A stretch of 54,045 nucleotides of DNA from a virus: the IMG/VR virus record IMGVR_UViG_3300032267_001096, positions 1 through 54,045 of that record; one strand, 5' to 3'. The notes beneath the pieces are model-generated. The model saw nothing but the letters and a program-made list of their open reading frames with translations. It had not been told where the DNA came from and searched no databases. Both the position numbers and the translations under genes were made by a program. This document shows positions 50,924 to 54,045 of the stretch, in pieces (position 1 is the first letter of the stretch; every line of letters begins with the position of its first letter).

Positions 50924-51714
50924 GGTAGAGCTAATCCTTTTCCTATTGTAGATTTACAAAGAGCACGAAGTGATTCAATTGTTGAATTTGATAATTCTAA
51001 ATTAAAATATGAATAAAAAGAATGAGCGGCATTACCATAAAGAGAAGTATCACCAGCTCTTCTTGCTAAAACCATTCTATCTTGCCTTATTGCAGATAAA
51101 TTTCTTACTGAAGATTGAGCGCTAAATGATCCATTAAGTGAAACATTTGCAGATGGTCCAGATTCAGAATATGCAACAGATTGAAAACCAAAATTTGTTG
51201 TTGCGTTTGCTGCTGGTCTTGATGGAGACCAGTTATTTATACTGTTGTCAGACTGGAAAATCCCAAGCCCACCATCTTTTAGATAATATGTATTTCCTGA
51301 AAGTGCAGTTGATTGTGCGGAATAATACAATCCCCAATAATATCTTGGTTCTGTATCGCTATTATTTATTCTTGACATAATTGCTACAAATGACCAAGTA
51401 CTTGATGTTGGTATTGTAGCATCTACCCATTGATTTGTTCCATTTGTAGTTAATCCGTTTGCTTGCCAACTAGGACTATTATTTAATGTTGCATTATAAA
51501 TTCCTAATGCACCTAATGAATAAGCGATATTACCTGATCCAGCATTTTGATTCGCTCTTAATGGCCAGCAAATCATATAGCTCCAAAGACCTAAATCTTT
51601 TATTCCTCTAACAAATTGGTCTACTGAATATATATCAGTTGGAGTTTTAAATCCATTGTAATTTAATCTTTTAACGTATTTTTTTGTATCGTTGTCTAAT
51701 TGATAAAATCTCAT
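50920..51714 (-). CDS. LamG-like adhesin, paralogue 2
   Basis: 264 residues. The N-terminal block (RFYQLDNDTKKYVKRL and then TPTDIYSVDQFVRGIKDLGLW) precedes WPLRANQNAGSGNIAYSLG. A jelly-roll domain follows, ending IGKGLALP. Compared with paralogues 3 and 4 the N-terminus is almost co-linear, while the middle varies. The stop overlaps the next gene's ATG. Confidence 0.74.
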   Translation of the reverse strand: MRFYQLDNDTKKYVKRLNYNGFKTPTDIYSVDQFVRGIKDLGLWSYMICWPLRANQNAGSGNIAYSLGALGIYNATLNNSPSWQANGLTTNGTNQWVDATIPTSSTWSFVAIMSRINNSDTEPRYYWGLYYSAQSTALSGNTYYLKDGGLGIFQSDNSINNWSPSRPAANATTNFGFQSVAYSESGPSANVSLNGSFSAQSSVRNLSAIRQDRMVLARRAGDTSLYGNAAHSFYSYFNLELSNSTIESLRALCKSTIGKGLALP

Positions 51715-52472
51715 GGTAGATTTAGTCCTTTTCCTGCGGTTATTTTGTAAAGTGAATATAGTTGAGAATTTTGAGTTGAACTAAGTTGAATATTAAAAAA
51801 TGCAAAAAATGGATATACTCCTTTATCAGCCGTACCATTACTTCCAAAAAATGCAAGATTATCAGAGGTTGATCTTAACGAACCTAAAGTTTGATTAAAT
51901 CCAGAATCATTGTTTACATATCCAATAGTGTTTAAACCTATATTTTTTGTAAGACATACCCAATTAATTATTCTTTGATTTACTGAATTAGTAATATTTT
52001 GATTATTTACAAAATCATAAAAACGATAATTTGTACCAGCAGAAGATTCTCCCCAAATGTATGTCATTGCGATATTTGTTCCAAGAAATCTTGCAGGAGT
52101 ACCAGATGGCATACTGCCAACTCCAATCATAGAAAATTCTCCAATAGATGAAAGAGTAATGGCTAGATTTGTTTGAACGAATGAATTTGTAGATTGCGCA
52201 ACTAATCCATTAGCAGTCCAAATTGGAATCGGAGAACCTGTTAGAGTACCATCGTAAGTTCCTAAATTGCTTAATGAATAAGCTTTTGTTCCTATCCCTG
52301 CGTTTTGATTTGACCTGAATAGCCAACAAATCATACTTCCCCATAAATTTAAATCCTTTAATCCAACAACAAAATCATTAACAGAATAAATATCAGCTGG
52401 AGTTTTAATTCCATCAACGGCCATTCTTTTAAGATAGGCTTTTGTGTCTCTGTCTAGTTTATAATATTTCAT
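51711..52472 (-). CDS. LamG-like adhesin, paralogue 3
   Basis: 253 residues beginning MKYYKLDRDTKAYLKRMAVDG. It carries the shared block (TPADIYSVNDFVVGLKDLNLW, then LFRSNQNAGIGTKAYSLSNLGTYDGTL) and ends AGKGLNLP. It replaces the WPLRAN of the others with WLFRSN, a small divergence. The predicted jelly roll contains DNLAFFGSNGTADKGVYPFF. Confidence 0.74.
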   Translation of the reverse strand: MKYYKLDRDTKAYLKRMAVDGIKTPADIYSVNDFVVGLKDLNLWGSMICWLFRSNQNAGIGTKAYSLSNLGTYDGTLTGSPIPIWTANGLVAQSTNSFVQTNLAITLSSIGEFSMIGVGSMPSGTPARFLGTNIAMTYIWGESSAGTNYRFYDFVNNQNITNSVNQRIINWVCLTKNIGLNTIGYVNNDSGFNQTLGSLRSTSDNLAFFGSNGTADKGVYPFFAFFNIQLSSTQNSQLYSLYKITAGKGLNLP

Positions 52473-53242
52473 GGTAGGTTAAGTCCTTTACCAAGAGTGG
52501 ATTTATAAAGAGAATAAAAAGACGATATAGAATTAGAATAATTTCCAAAAATACACACAAAAGAAGACTCTATAGGAACTGATTCAGAATTGGTTGGACC
52601 TCTTCTTCCAATAGTAAAATTATTTGTAGGTATACTTCTTGTACCAGCTACAGATGTAAACGAGCCAGCCGTTCCATCTGCGAAGACCATTGCTGAAATA
52701 TTGTCTGTTATACCAGCAAGAAAATGATATTTTCCATCGTTGCAATTTACCGAAGTAGTTCTTGCGTTATTTGAACTAGATGAATAAAATCTTGCTTGTG
52801 GAGAATTAGAAGCGTCATGACGCAATTCATATCCTATTTCAGCTGGAGGATTGGGTGCGGCATATGATGAACAAATAGCTCCATTAGTAGAATTTGTTGT
52901 TTTACGATAAACAGATATTAAAATGAATGTATTTATAAAAACATTATTAATTTCTATATAACTTGTTGGAGTAGTCCATACACCATTCGCTCCCCAAGTT
53001 GGACTACCTACTAAAGTCCCATCATAAATTCCAATTTTACCTAAAGAATATGCAATTGTTCCATTTCCAGCGTTTTGATTCGCTCTCAATGGCCAAAAAA
53101 TAACATCCCCCCAAATATTTAAAATCTTTAATCCTTTTACAAAATCACTAACACTATTAATATCAGCTGGACATTTATATCCAGCATCAACTATGCGCTT
53201 TGCATAATTTTTAACATCAATATCAAGATCGTAAAATCTCAT
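52469..53242 (-). CDS. LamG-like adhesin, paralogue 4
   Basis: 257 residues, starting MRFYDLDIDVKNYAKR. It is the clearest LamG match: DGKYHFLAGITDNISAMVFADG gives the LamG strand pair with an Asp-Gly turn, and NNFTIGRRG is the typical last edge strand. It ends LGKGLNLP. Confidence 0.76.
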   Translation of the reverse strand: MRFYDLDIDVKNYAKRIVDAGYKCPADINSVSDFVKGLKILNIWGDVIFWPLRANQNAGNGTIAYSLGKIGIYDGTLVGSPTWGANGVWTTPTSYIEINNVFINTFILISVYRKTTNSTNGAICSSYAAPNPPAEIGYELRHDASNSPQARFYSSSSNNARTTSVNCNDGKYHFLAGITDNISAMVFADGTAGSFTSVAGTRSIPTNNFTIGRRGPTNSESVPIESSFVCIFGNYSNSISSFYSLYKSTLGKGLNLP

Positions 53243-54045
53243 GATAAATTTAATCCTTTGCCAATTGTACTTTTAACTATATTATAAACTGTGGTTACAT
53301 CTGTTGCTGAAAGATAATCATTAAAAATAAAACAATGAGAAAAAGTGCCTTTATAAGATCCAGCTCCTCTACCAAAGGTTAAAGTTGCGCCTTGAGTATT
53401 GTTTGGTAATTGTTCGTATCCAATTCCTGTATTCCCAGCAGAAGCAGCTCCATTGCTAGATACTGATATGGCATTTCTATAACCAATAGTTCTTCTTCCT
53501 ACTCCACCAGTACTGTTCCACATATTAAAACCTGTACTTGTATTTTCTCCTAGTGTAGAATAAGAACCAGTTGCGTTAGATCCATATCTAAATTCTCCTC
53601 CACAACAATTTGTTCTTGGAGCAATCCATATAAAAATATCGGTACCACCTGAAGTTGTTGATGTGATAATTCCTCCACCTCCGCTCGTGTCGCTTGGACA
53701 AGTGCATATAGTAAAAACGCTAATTTGTTTTTGAGCAACTACTTTTTTCCAATTTTCATTAGAATTGCAAATAATATAATCATCTGATCCGTCAAATATT
53801 ATTCCAGCTTGACTCCAAACTGGGCCATTTACCATTGTAGCAATATTATTAATATCTTTTAAAGGATATACTGTTGTTCCAGACCCAATATTATGAACAC
53901 TCCTAAAAAACCAAGCTTCAGAGAGTGCATTCCACAAATTATTTTGTTTTAATTTTCTAATGAAATCACTAACACTACCTATATCAGACGGAATTCTTCC
54001 GCCAGCTTTTACAATATTGTTTGCGTAAGCTTTTGCATCAACATC
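53239..54045 (-). CDS. LamG-like adhesin, paralogue 5, start outside window
   Basis: Open to the right edge: the first in-window residues are DVDAKAYANNIVKAGGRIPSD, aligning with about residue 6 or 7 of paralogue 4, so only a few N-terminal residues are missing. Internal ATGs (for example at 53937) are too far downstream. The block SVSDFIRKLKQNNLWNALSEAW...FFRSVHNIGSGTTVYPL lacks the WPLRAN core. The body has FDGSDDYIICNSNE and TLTFGRGAG and ends IGKGLNLS. The ATG of paralogue 4 overlaps its stop. Confidence 0.74.
   Translation of the reverse strand, partial: DVDAKAYANNIVKAGGRIPSDIGSVSDFIRKLKQNNLWNALSEAWFFRSVHNIGSGTTVYPLKDINNIATMVNGPVWSQAGIIFDGSDDYIICNSNENWKKVVAQKQISVFTICTCPSDTSGGGGIITSTTSGGTDIFIWIAPRTNCCGGEFRYGSNATGSYSTLGENTSTGFNMWNSTGGVGRRTIGYRNAISVSSNGAASAGNTGIGYEQLPNNTQGATLTFGRGAGSYKGTFSHCFIFNDYLSATDVTTVYNIVKSTIGKGLNLS

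Larger units (their letters stand above)
50111..54045 (-). repeat. tandem array of five LamG-like paralogues
   Basis: Five genes of roughly 760-815 bases in head-to-tail order, each overlapping the next by four bases. Conserved blocks are the DxxSVxDFVxGLKxLxLW-like helix, the NQNAGxGxxAYSLG turn and the C-terminal GKGLNLP. At DNA level the word around TTTTGATTCGCTCT and ATGGCC recurs in four copies. The central parts vary strongly. Confidence 0.8.

Noticed and set aside
50111-54045. Diversity-generating retroelement target
   Set aside because: No reverse transcriptase or template repeat is visible in this window; variation among paralogues is not adenine-specific by eye.
1-54045. tRNA genes, CRISPR arrays, integrase or insertion sequences
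   Set aside because: None recognised on reading; the genes are tightly packed with no gap large enough for a CRISPR array. A tRNA scan was not possible.

Overview
This window is part of the genome of an AT-rich (very roughly 30% GC), long-tailed, siphovirus-like phage. The evidence is a complete lambda-type tail programme (major tail protein, chaperone-like genes, a 2225-residue tape measure, and M, L, K, I and J tip proteins) together with a phage-encoded replication and recombination set. No terminase, portal or capsid gene is present. Those probably lie beyond the right edge, upstream of the leftward structural operon. I see no tRNA, CRISPR array, integrase or insertion sequence, and no stretch over 300 bases without a gene. 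The host cannot be named. The TTGACA/TATAAT-type promoters argue against a host that relies on the Bacteroidetes-type promoter.

Layout. (1) 2-17918, plus strand: nucleotide-sugar genes (GDP-mannose dehydratase, an epimerase) interleaved with a RecA-like recombinase and a small nuclease. Next come DnaB helicase, ThyX, a DnaG-like primase and a RecB/Cas4-type Fe-S nuclease. A bacterial Pol III alpha subunit follows, broken into a separate PHP protein and a separate polymerase with a DEDDh exonuclease between them. The strand ends with a probable ssDNA-binding protein, two glycosyltransferase ORFs and an annealing-protein candidate. (2) 17908-20887, minus strand: small accessory genes including a 21% cysteine protein, plus a divergent paralogue of the tail-tube protein. 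(3) 20939-29019, plus strand: tail-tip cassette M-L-K-I-J plus one unknown gene. (4) 54045-29016, minus strand: five tandem LamG-like adhesins, a small fibre protein, a huge beta-propeller protein, a GT9 transferase, a YadA-like fibre, neck and connector proteins, the major tail protein (followed by a strong terminator), chaperone-like genes and the tape measure.

Regulation is the most striking feature. On the replication strand, four promoters with TTGA-type -35 boxes and exact 17-bp spacers end 6-10 nt before an ATG. The predicted mRNAs are therefore leaderless or nearly so, and in three cases the -35 contains the stop codon of the upstream gene. The structural genes instead carry a recurrent GGTGTAAT-like element. 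It lies 7-9 nt before the start codon of six genes and 18-34 nt before others, most of which have Shine-Dalgarno sequences. It occurs in both orientations in the only divergent intergenic region. I read these as two phage promoter classes.

Other highlights. The tip cassette, flipped in place, would restore the exact lambda gene order. The tape measure carries four [I/V]P[N/S][F/Y] motifs bracketing cassettes, one with nuclease-like residues. Chitin-binding-like modules are inserted into M and L. The fibre region is rich in beta-propeller, YadA-head and LamG repeats.
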